Of a stretch of 64,000 bases of DNA, positions 8,529 through 16,678 are shown one piece after another (within the stretch, counting starts at the first letter, position 1; each line of letters starts with the position of its first letter). Origin of the DNA: Streptomyces sp. Je 1-332 (GTDB taxonomy: Bacteria > Actinomycetota > Actinomycetes > Streptomycetales > Streptomycetaceae); the NCBI RefSeq assembly GCF_040730185.1, contig NZ_CP160402.1:3720001-3784000 (forward strand), read 5' to 3'. The notes beneath the pieces were generated by a model. It had not been told where the DNA came from. It did not search any database and worked only from the letters and a program-made list of their open reading frames with translations. The position numbers and the translations under genes were made by a program.

Positions 8529-9284
8529 ATGACCACGCAGAGACGAGGGCGTATGCCAGCCGACAGGAAGCCGAAGCCGCGCACATCGGTGTGGAGCCGT
8601 CCGCACCCACGGCAGCGGGAGCACCTGAGTCGCGAGCAGATCGTGGCCGCGGCCATCGAACTGCTGGACGCGGAGGGCATCGAGGCGCTCACCATGCGCA
8701 AGCTCGGAACCCGCCTGGACACCGCGGCCACCTCCCTCTACCGGCATGTGGCCAACAAGGACGAGCTGATCGAGCTGGTCGTCGACCACGTCTACGGAGA
8801 GCTTCAGATGCCGGCCGCCGCCGACCGTCCCCAGTGGCGCGCGGCGGTCACCCGCATCGCGACCGACCTGCGGGCGATGGCGCTGCGACACCCCTGGATC
8901 GCCCCCGAACTGGGCCAGGTCGGTCTCGTCCACATCGGTCCGAACGCCATGCGGATGGCGGCGGGGCTGCTGGCACAGTTCGAGTCGGCGGGCTTCCCCT
9001 CGGACGAGAAGGACCGGGCCGTGGGGACACTCACCGCGTACGTCGTCGGTATCGCGACCTCCGAGGCCGCCTACCTCTCACTGATCGCTCGCAGCGGCAG
9101 GACCGAGCAGGAGTGGGTGGCGGGCCTTCGCCCGGCCTTCGACGAAGCCTCTCAGCAACACCCGGCACTGCGGGAGGGCAGCTCCGCCCGGCAGGACGTG
9201 CACCCCCAGCAGATCCGCGACGGCGATTTCGCGTACGGGCTGGACCGGGTCCTCGACGGCCTGACGGCCCGGCTCGACGGCTGA
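8529..9284 (+). CDS. TetR/AcrR-family regulator
   Basis: 251 aa. The helix-turn-helix domain lies at about 35-80 (LSREQIVAAAIELLDAEGIEALTMRKLGTRLDTAATSLYRHVANKDELIELVVD), followed by a TetR_C-type ligand domain resembling tetracyclin-repressor-like C-termini. It is divergent from the serine hydrolase, sharing a 108-bp region with a perfect 15-bp inverted repeat, so it most likely represses that gene and perhaps itself. ATG 8529 has only a close gaagg upstream. ATG 8553 (MPADRKPKPRT), with gaggg at proper spacing, is an equally good start. The effector is unknown. Confidence 0.87.
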   Translation: MTTQRRGRMPADRKPKPRTSVWSRPHPRQREHLSREQIVAAAIELLDAEGIEALTMRKLGTRLDTAATSLYRHVANKDELIELVVDHVYGELQMPAAADRPQWRAAVTRIATDLRAMALRHPWIAPELGQVGLVHIGPNAMRMAAGLLAQFESAGFPSDEKDRAVGTLTAYVVGIATSEAAYLSLIARSGRTEQEWVAGLRPAFDEASQQHPALREGSSARQDVHPQQIRDGDFAYGLDRVLDGLTARLDG

Positions 9285-9341
9285 GCGACGTCCATCTCAC
9301 CGACCTTCACCAGCCGTTGCCCCCTGACGCCCCTTGGAGCG

Positions 9342-10790
9342 CTAGGGACGCGCCGGCTTCCCCTCCCCGTACAGCCACGGGCCCCAGATGGCGCGCACCT
9401 TCTTGCGCGCCGTCTCGCTGCCCGCGTGCTTCTCCACGTAGCGGGTGAAGTCACCGGTGTCCGCGTTGCCGTGGCGGTGGGTCCTCGTCCAGCCCTGCAC
9501 GATGTCGTAGAAGGTGTCGTCGCCCACCGCCCGGCGGATCTTGTGGATGACCATGGCGCCCCGCTCGTACACCGGGCTGTCCGAGATGTCCGCGGCGGAC
9601 GGCGGCCTCGCGGGCGGGAAAGCCCAGATGGCGTCGTTGTCCTCCTGGTCCTCGTAGTAGTCGCCCGCGTAGATCTGGTCGAAGATCTCCTGCGCGCTGT
9701 CGCCGTCGTTGTCCTCCTGCCAGAGCCACTCGGCGTACGTCGCGAAGCCCTCGTTCAGCCACATGTCCCGCCAGGACTTGGGCGTCACGGAGTTCCCGAA
9801 CCACTGGTGCGCCAGCTCGTGCACGATGAGCTGGGGTTCGGGGGCGCCGGGGTAGGTGGGCCGGGTCTGGGTCTCCAGGGCGTAGCCCGCGTCCCCCTCC
9901 CCGGCGACGATCGCGCCGGTCGACGAGAAGGGGTAGGGGCCGAAGTTCAGCTCCTGCCACTCCATGATCTCGGGGATGCGGGCGAGCGCCTTCGCACTGG
10001 CCTTGGCCTCGGAGGGCAGCACCGCGGTGAGCACCGGGATGCCGGACTTCGTCGTCGACTTCTTCACCTCGTACGGCCCGATCGCCACCGTCGCGAGATA
10101 GCTGGCCATCGGCTCCGCGCCGTGCCAGGCGAAGGTGGTGCGGCCGTTCTTGGTCGACTCGCGGGTCAACTCGCCGTTGGAGATGGCCTTCAGGCCCTGG
10201 GGGACGGTGACGCGTATGTCGTACGACGCCTTGTCCGAGGGATGGTTGTCGGCGGGGAACCACGCCATCGAGCCGGACGGCTCGCCCAGCGCGATGGCAC
10301 CTTCCTCTGTCCGCAGCCAGCCCTCCTCGGAGTCGTCCGGGTCGGTGATGGTCTCCGGGCTGCCGGAGTAGCGGACGACCGTGCGGAACGTCTCGCCCTC
10401 GTCGAGGTCGTCCGCGGGCCGGATCGTCAGCTCCTGCCCGTCGCGGTGGAAGGAGGCGCCCTTGCCCTCGACGCTCACGCCCTTCACCTCGAGCCCCTTG
10501 AGGTCGAGGTTGAAGGCACTGAGGTCCTGTGTCGCGCGCGCCGTGATCTCGGCCGTACCGGTGAGGTGACGCGCGTCGGGGTCGTACCCGATGGCCAGGT
10601 CGTAGTGCGCGACGTCGTAACCGCCGTTGCCCAGCTTGGGGAAGTACGGATCACGCACGCCGTCGGCCCCGGGCGTGCCGCGCACTCCGGAGCCGCTGCA
10701 CGCGGTGAGGACGAGGGCGGTGAGGGCGGCGGCGGATGTCCCGCGCAGCGCCGTGGATCGTAGGTGCACGGATGCGATCTTATGCGGCAT
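9342..10790 (-). CDS. M1-family metallopeptidase, secreted lipoprotein
   Basis: 482 aa. Signal peptide with lipobox (ALVLTAC) anchoring the mature protein to the outer membrane face. The M1 aminopeptidase signature is complete: zinc ligands HELAHQWFGN with the distal Glu in LNEGFATYAEW (HExxH-x18-E). The exopeptidase motif appears as GEGDAGYALETQ rather than the usual GAMEN/GGMEN, so aminopeptidase specificity may be altered. ATG 10790 is used; a GTG at 10769 lacks any ribosome-binding site. It probably degrades extracellular peptides. Its stop faces the TetR gene stop across 57 bp. Confidence 0.88.
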   Translation of the reverse strand: MPHKIASVHLRSTALRGTSAAALTALVLTACSGSGVRGTPGADGVRDPYFPKLGNGGYDVAHYDLAIGYDPDARHLTGTAEITARATQDLSAFNLDLKGLEVKGVSVEGKGASFHRDGQELTIRPADDLDEGETFRTVVRYSGSPETITDPDDSEEGWLRTEEGAIALGEPSGSMAWFPADNHPSDKASYDIRVTVPQGLKAISNGELTRESTKNGRTTFAWHGAEPMASYLATVAIGPYEVKKSTTKSGIPVLTAVLPSEAKASAKALARIPEIMEWQELNFGPYPFSSTGAIVAGEGDAGYALETQTRPTYPGAPEPQLIVHELAHQWFGNSVTPKSWRDMWLNEGFATYAEWLWQEDNDGDSAQEIFDQIYAGDYYEDQEDNDAIWAFPPARPPSAADISDSPVYERGAMVIHKIRRAVGDDTFYDIVQGWTRTHRHGNADTGDFTRYVEKHAGSETARKKVRAIWGPWLYGEGKPARP

Positions 10791-10831
10791 ATGTTCGTCC
10801 GGCTGCCCCGCCCGCACACGGCGGCGCCGCC

Positions 10832-11968
10832 CTAGAGAACCGCGACGCCCAACGGGCGCGCCCCCGCCGGGAGTCGGTGCGTGTCGCCGCTCTTCAGGTC
10901 GATGACGGTGATCCCGTTCCAGAAGCCGTCGCGGGTGAAGCCGCCGGTGACGTAGGCGGTGCCGCCGTCCTCGGAGACGGCGATGTCCTCGTGCGGGCCT
11001 TCGAGCGGGAAGACCTTCTCCTTGCCGTCCTTCGTACGCATGGTCAGCGAGGGCCCCTCGTCCGACGAGGGGTCGATAGGTCCCGTGCCGACCGCGAACA
11101 GCGTGCCGTCCTGCGTGATCCGCGCGCCGTGCTGGTGGGTGTTGGCCGTCATCTTCTCGATGGCGGACTCCCCCGTGCGCGGATCGAGCACGACGAGCTT
11201 CTCGCCCTCGAAGGGCAGCAGGAGCTTGCCGTCCGAGGGGCGCACGGCGGCGTAGTGCGGCTTCAGCCAGGAGCCGAGGCCGCCTTCCGTGCCGTAGGGG
11301 GCGACTTCGATGCGGCGGGGTTCGAGGGAGTCGGCGCGGACCACCGTCACGTCGAAGGAGTCGTGGTTGGTCGCGTAGACCTCGCGGCCGTCCTTCGACA
11401 CGTCCACGTCGAAGGGGCGCCGGCCCACCGGAACGGTGTCCGTGGCCTCGCGCTTCCCGGTGTCGATGACCTCCAACGTGCCCTTCCCGTCCGGCACGTT
11501 GACGCCCACGTAGGCGTGCTCGCCGTCCGGGGAGAGGGCGATGCCCATGCCGCCGCCTCGGTACTCGCCGGTCGTCACGGGGCCGGTGTCGGTCTCGTAG
11601 GGGATGCGGTCGACGCGTTCACGGGTGTGGGTGTCGACGACGGCGACGGCGTCCGCGGTGGCGATCCAGGCACGGCCGTCATCACCGACGGTCAGGCCGT
11701 ACGGGGCCGTGCCGACCCGCACGGATTCGATGGGGCCGCGCTCGGGGTCGACGAACGTGACGGTGTCCGCGCCGAAGTCGGCCACCAGGAGGGTGCCGTC
11801 GGGGGTGCGCTGTTCCGCCGGCAGGGTGGCCGTGGCCTTCGCGCGCGTGGGCTCGGCAGCACGCTCGGTGCCGGAGGCCGCCCGGCTGTCCGCGGCGGCG
11901 CCGCAGCCCGCGAGTACCGCGGCCGCGAGGACGGCCGACGCACCCGTGGCGAAGACCCGCGCCTTCAC
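10832..11968 (-). CDS. YVTN/YncE-type beta-propeller lipoprotein
   Basis: 378 aa. Lipoprotein signal with lipobox VLAGC, a Ser/Ala/Glu linker, then repeated beta-propeller blades of about 45 residues with recurring patterns such as VRVGTAPYGLTVGDDGRAW, GMGIALSPDGEHAYVGVN, RRPFDVDVSKDGREVYATN and HEDIAVSEDGGTAYVTGG. Extracytoplasmic propellers of this type bind proteins or ligands; no catalytic residues are evident. Its start overlaps the stop of the ankyrin-repeat gene by 4 bp (ATGA), so the two are translationally coupled. Confidence 0.85.
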   Translation of the reverse strand: MKARVFATGASAVLAAAVLAGCGAAADSRAASGTERAAEPTRAKATATLPAEQRTPDGTLLVADFGADTVTFVDPERGPIESVRVGTAPYGLTVGDDGRAWIATADAVAVVDTHTRERVDRIPYETDTGPVTTGEYRGGGMGIALSPDGEHAYVGVNVPDGKGTLEVIDTGKREATDTVPVGRRPFDVDVSKDGREVYATNHDSFDVTVVRADSLEPRRIEVAPYGTEGGLGSWLKPHYAAVRPSDGKLLLPFEGEKLVVLDPRTGESAIEKMTANTHQHGARITQDGTLFAVGTGPIDPSSDEGPSLTMRTKDGKEKVFPLEGPHEDIAVSEDGGTAYVTGGFTRDGFWNGITVIDLKSGDTHRLPAGARPLGVAVL

Positions 11969-12567
11969 GCGGCGTCCCTCAACAGCGCGGCGATCTCGGC
12001 GAAACCGCGGCGCTCGGCGTGCGCGAGTGGCGGCACGCCGTCCCGGTCGGCGAGGCCGGGCGTGGCGCCCGCGGCGAGCAGCAGTTCCACGATCTCCTGG
12101 TGTGCGCGCCCGCCGTCGCCGAGGATCACGGCCTCCAACAGGGCGGTCCAGCCGAGGTCGTTGACGTGGTCGACGTCGATGCCGGTGACGCGCAGGACTT
12201 CCCGTACGTACGCGACGTGGCCCCGCTCGGCCGCGGGGATCACGGAGATCCCGCCGAAGCGGTTACGGAGCTTCAGGTCGGGCCCCGCGGGCAGCAGGAC
12301 GTGCAGCATGGCGACGCTGCCGGTCACGCCGGTGGCAAGCCAGGGGCTTTCGGCGCGGTGGTCCTGGGCGTCGACGTCGGCGCCCGCGGCCACCAGGGCC
12401 CGTGCGGCCTCGACGTGATCACCGGTGACGGCGAGCAGCAGCGGGGTGCGCAGCTCGGTGTCGCGGGCCTCGACGCGGGCACCCGCGTCGAGAGCGGCTC
12501 TCACCTCGTCGGCGTTCCCGGCCCGTGCGGCGTCGAGCAGCCGCTGGTCCTCGGCGGTCCTCGCCAT
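11965..12567 (-). CDS. ankyrin-repeat protein
   Basis: 200 aa made almost wholly of about five ankyrin repeats, e.g. RLLDAARAGNADEVRAALDAG, TPLLLAVTGDHVEAARALVAAGADV, ERGHVAYVREVLRVTGIDV and TALLEAV...EIVELLLAAGATPGLADRDG. No signal peptide, so a cytoplasmic protein-interaction scaffold. Start ATG 12567 has a gaggagga ribosome-binding site. It is translationally coupled to the downstream beta-propeller lipoprotein; bacterial ankyrin proteins are often paired with a secreted or catalytic partner, but the partner role here is inference. Confidence 0.85.
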   Translation of the reverse strand: MARTAEDQRLLDAARAGNADEVRAALDAGARVEARDTELRTPLLLAVTGDHVEAARALVAAGADVDAQDHRAESPWLATGVTGSVAMLHVLLPAGPDLKLRNRFGGISVIPAAERGHVAYVREVLRVTGIDVDHVNDLGWTALLEAVILGDGGRAHQEIVELLLAAGATPGLADRDGVPPLAHAERRGFAEIAALLRDAA

Positions 12568-12629
12568 GGTCGTCCTCCTCGTCGTCGTACGGACCGGAAA
12601 CAGCCTCGGTGTCATGAGATCCGCTGGCT

Positions 12630-13187
12630 TCAGCGGCCGAGCGCCGCGACGCCCGCCTTGGCGAACTTCTCGTCCAGGTCGCCGCTCGGGGCGCCCGCGA
12701 CACCGATGCCCGCGATGGGCGCGCCCTTGGCGGTCACCGGCGCGCCACCCGCGAGGAACAGCGTGCCGGGGATGTCCTTCAGGTTCGGGGCCTGCTCCAG
12801 GCGCTTGACCAGCTCGGAGGTGGGCGCGTTCCAGGAGACGGCGGTGTAGGCCTTCTTCACGGCGGACTCGGGGGACTGCGGTCCCGCGCCGTCGCCGCGC
12901 AGCTCGACGATGGTGTTGCCGTTGCGGTCGACGACGGCGACGGAGACGCGCTGGTTCTCCTTCTCGGCGGCGTCGAGGGTTGCCTGGGCGGCCTTGGTCG
13001 CGGCGTCGATGTTCAGGTGCGTCGACTGCGTGAGGTTCTTGTTGCCCGCGTCGGCGGCGACGGCGGCCTTGGGAGCGGCGGCCGGGGCCTCGGCGCTGGC
13101 GGAGACGGCGCCGAAGGTTCCGGCGCCGAGGACGGCGGCGGTGGCGGCGATGGTCAGGACACGGGTGCGGCGGGAGAGCTTCTGCAT
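12630..13187 (-). CDS. hbpS: extracellular heme-binding protein HbpS (GlcG/HbpS family)
   Basis: 185 aa. A Sec-type signal peptide (SRRTRVLTIAATAAVLGAG... cleaved near SASA-EAPA) is followed by the HbpS/GlcG/PduO-C fold: LNIDAATKAAQATLDAAEKENQRVSVAVVDRNGN, VKKAYTAVSW and the C-terminal GGAPVTAKGAPIAGIGVAGAPSGDLDEKFAKAGVAAL. In S. reticuli HbpS binds heme and iron outside the cell and modulates the sensor kinase SenS in response to redox stress. Here it is divergent from a sensor kinase/response regulator pair, the same arrangement, which supports the assignment. ATG 13187 follows a gaggag ribosome-binding site. Confidence 0.9.
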   Translation of the reverse strand: MQKLSRRTRVLTIAATAAVLGAGTFGAVSASAEAPAAAPKAAVAADAGNKNLTQSTHLNIDAATKAAQATLDAAEKENQRVSVAVVDRNGNTIVELRGDGAGPQSPESAVKKAYTAVSWNAPTSELVKRLEQAPNLKDIPGTLFLAGGAPVTAKGAPIAGIGVAGAPSGDLDEKFAKAGVAALGR

Positions 13188-13225
13188 CGGGGGCTCCTCG
13201 GGGTGAAGGCGTGAAGGCGGCGGGT

Positions 13226-13321
13226 TTCGGGGGAGGTCGTTTCCCCTGGTTCGGGGGAGGTCGTTTCCTCTGGTTCGGGGGAGGTCGTTTCCTCTGGTTC
13301 GGGGGAGGTCGTTTCCTCTGC
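13226..13321. repeat. four tandem 24-bp repeats upstream of hbpS
   Basis: Four head-to-tail copies of a 24-bp unit beginning TTCGGGGGAGGTCGTTTCC at 13226, 13250, 13274 and 13298. Only a C/T change and the final base differ. The array starts 39 bp upstream of the hbpS start codon. Unspaced identical repeats rule out a CRISPR array. Binding sites, or slippage-prone DNA, are the possibilities. Confidence 0.9.
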
Positions 13322-13448
13322 GATCAATCCTCCGGCCGCATCCGGGGCCGACCCCTCGACGTACCGGCTGCCACCTGCGCGCGGCTCGGACGACACGAGG
13401 GTCAGCCGATCGGTTGACCCCACGGTGGCCCCACCGGGTCACAATGAG

Positions 13449-13479
13449 GTTGTTTGCGCAGTTGGTTGTTTGCGCAGTT
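13449..13479. repeat. two perfect 15-bp direct repeats upstream of senS
   Basis: GTTGTTTGCGCAGTT occurs at 13449-13463 and again at 13465-13479, a 16-bp period, ending 27 bp before the senS GTG. Tandem spacing close to 1.5 helical turns suggests a regulator site, possibly for SenR. Confidence 0.7.
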
Positions 13480-13506
13480 CAGGAGCTAGTCGGAAGGAGC
13501 GAAGCC

Positions 13507-14790
13507 GTGGAGCAGGCCGCAGGCGCCCCCGAAGAGCCCGCCACCCCACGGGGCGACTCCTCCGGCCGACCACGCGTCACCCCGCAGGCACCCGGCCACG
13601 CGGGCAGGGGGCCCGAGGACCCCGACTCACGCTGGCTCGCAGCCGTCATGCACACGGCGTTCTTCCTGCTCCTGGGCTCTTCGCTGACCCGCTTCCTGAT
13701 GCGGCACCCCGGCGAACCGCGCACCCCGTGGATCATCGCGCTCTCGGTCTCCCTCGCACTTCTCTACGTGCTCGGCCCCGCCATCGGCGCCCGCCCCACC
13801 GCACCCCGCCGCCTCACCTGGCTGATCCTCGTCGTGACCGTCTGGGTCGTGCTGGTCATACTCGCGCCGAGCTTCGCGTGGTGCGCGGTGCCGCTCTTCT
13901 ACACCGGCCTGCGTACGCTGCCGCCGCGCGCCGCCCTGTTCCTGGTGGCCGTCCTCACCGCCTTCGTGGTCGTCGCGCAGCTGCGGCTCGCGGGCGGCTT
14001 CGACCCGAACCTGCTGCTCGCGCCGCCCGCCTGGGCCGCGGTGGCGACCGCCGTCTTCCTGTACATGCAGCGCCAGGCGGCCCGTCAGCGCACGCTCATC
14101 GACGACCTCATCCGCACCCGCCGCGAACTGGCCGCCACCGAGCGGCGCGAGGGCACGCTCGCCGAGCGCCAGCGCATCTCCATGGAGATCCACGACACCC
14201 TCGCCCAGGGCCTGTCCAGCCAGCAGATGCTGCTCCAGGCCGCGGACCGCGTCTGGGACACGGACCCGGCCAAGGCCCGCACCCATGTCCGTACCGCCGA
14301 GTCGATCACCGAACGCGGCCTCGCAGAGGCCCGCCGCTTCGTGCACGACCTCGCGCCCGCCGACCTCGCCGACGGCGGCGGCCTCGACGAGGCCCTGCGG
14401 ACGCTGGCCGCGCGCACCGCGCTCGACGCGGGCCTCACGGTCCGCTTCCACTCCGAGGGTGCCCCCGCCCCGCTCCCGGACCGGACACAGTCCGCGCTGC
14501 TTCGCATCGCGCAGGGCGCCCTGGCCAACGTGACGGAGCACGCGGGCGCGGCGACGGCGGCGCTGACGCTCACGCACCTGGACGACCAGGTGGTACTCGA
14601 CATCGCGGACGACGGCTGCGGCTTCACTCCCACCGAATCGCCTTCCGCCCCCGACCGGCGGGGCCACGGGTTGCCCGCGATCCGGGCCCGAGCACGGCAG
14701 CTCGGCGGCACACTGACGATCGAGTCGGCGCCGGGCGAGGGCACGGTGCTCTCGGTGGCGATCCCACTGACCCCCCAGGAGCCCTCATGA
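13507..14790 (+). CDS. senS: sensor histidine kinase SenS
   Basis: 427 aa from the GTG at 13507, chosen because ggaaggag sits 7 bases upstream; the ATG at 13444 would place direct repeats inside the gene. A cytoplasmic lead is followed by about five transmembrane helices (residues about 45-195), a HisKA_3 dimerisation segment with the phospho-accepting His in RISMEIHDTLAQGLSSQQML (about H229), and an HATPase domain (LANVTEHAG, DIADDGCGF, GHGLPAIRARARQLGG). NarL-type kinase. Its position divergent from hbpS and coupled to a LuxR-type regulator matches the S. reticuli HbpS-SenS-SenR redox/heme sensing system. Confidence 0.88.
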   Translation: MEQAAGAPEEPATPRGDSSGRPRVTPQAPGHAGRGPEDPDSRWLAAVMHTAFFLLLGSSLTRFLMRHPGEPRTPWIIALSVSLALLYVLGPAIGARPTAPRRLTWLILVVTVWVVLVILAPSFAWCAVPLFYTGLRTLPPRAALFLVAVLTAFVVVAQLRLAGGFDPNLLLAPPAWAAVATAVFLYMQRQAARQRTLIDDLIRTRRELAATERREGTLAERQRISMEIHDTLAQGLSSQQMLLQAADRVWDTDPAKARTHVRTAESITERGLAEARRFVHDLAPADLADGGGLDEALRTLAARTALDAGLTVRFHSEGAPAPLPDRTQSALLRIAQGALANVTEHAGAATAALTLTHLDDQVVLDIADDGCGFTPTESPSAPDRRGHGLPAIRARARQLGGTLTIESAPGEGTVLSVAIPLTPQEPS

Positions 14791-15440
14791 CGCCCCACGG
14801 CGCGCCCCCGGTCCCCCCGGTCCGCCTCCTGGTCTGCGACGACCACATCGTCGTACGGGCCGGACTGCTCGCCCTGCTGGGCAGCGCGCCGGACATCGAG
14901 GTGGTCGGCGAGGCGGGCACCGGCGAGGAGGCGATCGCGCTCGCCGCGAAGCTGGCCCCGGACGTGGTCCTGATGGACCTGCAGCTGGGCGAGGGGATGG
15001 ACGGTGTGGAGGCGACACGCCGCATCACGTCCGTCGCCGCCCCCGCGCCCCACGTCCTGGTCCTGACGACGTACGACACGGACGCGGACATCACCCGCGC
15101 CATCGAGGCGGGCGCGACCGGCTATCTCCTGAAGGCGGAACGCCCCGAGGAGCTCTTCGCCGCGATCCATGCCGCCGCGCAGGGCCGCACCACGCTCTCC
15201 CCGCCGGTCGCCTCCCGCGTGATGGCTCGCATGCGCAAGCCGCTGCCGACCCTCACCGACCGCGAGCTCGACATCCTCGGCCAGCTCTCCCAGGGCCTCG
15301 GCAACCGGGAGATCGCGCGGGCGCTGTTCATCAGCGAGGCCACGGTGAAGACACACCTGGGCCGGATCTACGACAAGCTCGGGGTGGACACGAGGGCGGG
15401 CGCGGTGGCGGTGGCCAAGGAGCAGCGGCTACTGCCCTGA
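14787..15440 (+). CDS. senR: response regulator SenR (NarL/LuxR family)
   Basis: 217 aa. Receiver domain with acidic pocket CDDH (18-19), phospho-acceptor D64 (VVLMDLQLG) and the conserved Lys in YLLKAERPEE, then a LuxR-type helix-turn-helix (LTDRELDILGQLSQGLGNREIARALFISEATVKTHLGRIYDKL). Its ATG overlaps the senS stop (ATGA), so kinase and regulator are made together. In S. reticuli SenR regulates hbpS-senSR and the catalase-peroxidase locus furS-cpeB; those distant targets are not in this window. Confidence 0.9.
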   Translation: MTPHGAPPVPPVRLLVCDDHIVVRAGLLALLGSAPDIEVVGEAGTGEEAIALAAKLAPDVVLMDLQLGEGMDGVEATRRITSVAAPAPHVLVLTTYDTDADITRAIEAGATGYLLKAERPEELFAAIHAAAQGRTTLSPPVASRVMARMRKPLPTLTDRELDILGQLSQGLGNREIARALFISEATVKTHLGRIYDKLGVDTRAGAVAVAKEQRLLP

Positions 15441-15483
15441 GCTGCGCCGTCCCGCCGCTGCGGGCCATGACACCATCGACCAC

Positions 15484-15981
15484 GTGCTCGACATCGGCTA
15501 CGCCCTCTCCCACCGCTTTCCCGACCCCCCTCAGTTCGACTACCGCCGCGCGGATGTGCATGCGCTGCGGCACGACCTGTTCTGCGGGGACGTGTATCTC
15601 GCGGACACGAAGGCGGACCGGGAACTGTCCACAGCCTGGGGATGGGTGCCCGTCCTGGACTTCGCGTGGGCGCTGTGCGACATCGTCGAGCGGGTGGACC
15701 AGGACCCGCGGGGCAGCCGCGCTTCCCGCCCCCAGTACGCGGAGCTGGACTTCACGGAGTCGAGCGACCGCATGCTGTTCACGCGGCGCTTCGGGTGGGT
15801 GGACATCGAGGCGGACTGGATGCGGGCGGAGGAACCACCCCTGACGTTCTCCCACTCCGAACTGCGCCGCGAGGCCCGTGACTTCCTCCAGGACCTCCTG
15901 GCGGATCTCATCGACCTCCACGAGCCGCTGGGGGACAACCCGGCGATCTGGACGCTCCAGTCCCGCTTTCCCCGGGCGTAG
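15484..15981 (+). CDS. hypothetical protein, 165 aa
   Basis: Not assigned to a named family. 165 aa, acidic, no signal peptide or membrane segment. It starts at a GTG (MLDIGYALSHRFPDPPQFDYRRADVHALRHDLFCGDVYLAD). The Trp/Asp-rich middle (WGWVPVLDFAWALCDIVERV) and a helical C-terminus (FSHSELRREARDFLQDLLADLIDLHEPL) suggest a soluble alpha/beta protein. It lies 43 bp after senR on the same strand, so it may be co-transcribed, but nothing ties it to the heme/redox system. Confidence 0.65.
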   Translation: MLDIGYALSHRFPDPPQFDYRRADVHALRHDLFCGDVYLADTKADRELSTAWGWVPVLDFAWALCDIVERVDQDPRGSRASRPQYAELDFTESSDRMLFTRRFGWVDIEADWMRAEEPPLTFSHSELRREARDFLQDLLADLIDLHEPLGDNPAIWTLQSRFPRA

Positions 15982-16204
15982 GCGCCCACCGGGACCCCCC
16001 GCATCCGCCCGCCGCCGAACAAGCCTCTGCCGCCCACCCGCCCGATTGCCCCGCGGTGACGGGGGGGACAGGCAGGTGGGCGGGTTGGGGGCAGCCCGAC
16101 AGGGCGGGGCGGGGCGGGTAGGCGGGTTAGGAGGCAGCCCGACAGGGAGGGCAGGGCGGGCAAGTGCCACGCGCCCGCAGTCGGCGACGCTCGGGAGGGG
16201 ACGT

Positions 16205-16296
16205 GCCGGTATGTCTGCCCGGAGCACGGTTCGCGGCGCTCCGGAGCCGAAGTAGCAAGTCGCCCACCGGACGATAGCGAGGACGGACATACCGGC
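16205..16296. repeat. 92-bp inverted-repeat-bounded element, copy 1
   Basis: Bounded by perfect 11-bp inverted repeats GCCGGTATGTC (16205-16215) and GACATACCGGC (16286-16296). It is part of a 118-bp block (16195-16312) repeated exactly 167 bp downstream. It could be a MITE-like element or a structured RNA/DNA motif. Confidence 0.75.
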
Positions 16297-16371
16297 GCGG
16301 CCCCGCACCCACAGACGAACCAGCGCCGCAGCGACACGCGCCCGCAGACGGCAGCGCACGCGAGGGGACGT

Positions 16372-16463
16372 GCCGGTATGTCTGCCCGGAGCACGGTTCG
16401 CGGCGCTCCGGAGCCGAAGTAGCAAGTCGCCCACCGGACGATAGCGAGGACGGACATACCGGC
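16372..16463. repeat. 92-bp inverted-repeat-bounded element, copy 2
   Basis: Identical to the 16205-16296 element, including flanks over 118 bp (16362-16479). The shared flanks mean segmental duplication of a 167-bp unit rather than two independent insertions; weaker similarity extends the unit leftward (16169 and 16336, cacgcgcccgcag). Confidence 0.75.
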
Positions 16464-16678
16464 GCGGCCCCGCACCCACCCACGCACCGGAACCGCAGCA
16501 ACGCACGACCGCCCGCAGACGGGCCCGCGCCGCCCACAGACGGGCGAGACCCGCAGCCGCCCCAGCCCCGCAGGGACCCCGCAGGGACCCCGCAGCCGGA
16601 AGCGCGCCGCCCCCAGAGACAGACCAACCCCGCAGGGCCCCCGCCCCCAGAGGCGACCCCCACTGCCAAAGCCGGACG

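Larger units (their letters stand above)
15982..16678. other. repeat-rich intergenic region, no gene supported
   Basis: About 700 bp between convergent genes. It contains GC-rich low-complexity repeats of gggttnggnggcagcccgac (16083 and 16125 areas), two copies of a 118-bp sequence with internal terminal inverted repeats (16195-16312, 16362-16479), and a run of cccgcagacgg / cccgcagggac motifs up to 16620. Open frames across it are composed of the repeats and look like shadows. Confidence 0.7.

Noticed and set aside
9426..10763. Large frame antisense to the M1 peptidase
   Set aside because: Shadow of a gene with signal peptide and HExxH motif; translation is compositionally skewed.
10736..12418. 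560-aa plus-strand frame opposite the M1 peptidase, propeller and ankyrin genes
   Set aside because: It runs antisense over three clearly coding genes, has low-complexity Arg/Ala/Gly-rich translation and no recognisable domain; a GC-driven shadow.
13226..13321. Possible CRISPR array upstream of hbpS
   Set aside because: The 24-bp repeats are contiguous with no spacers and no cas genes are present; it is a simple tandem repeat.
13444..13506. Upstream ATG start for SenS
   Set aside because: It has no ribosome-binding site and would encode the GTTGTTTGCGCAGTT direct repeats; GTG 13507 with ggaaggag is better.
15982..16678. Long open frames through the repeat-rich gap
   Set aside because: They translate the repeats in several frames, lack ribosome-binding sites and show no domain.
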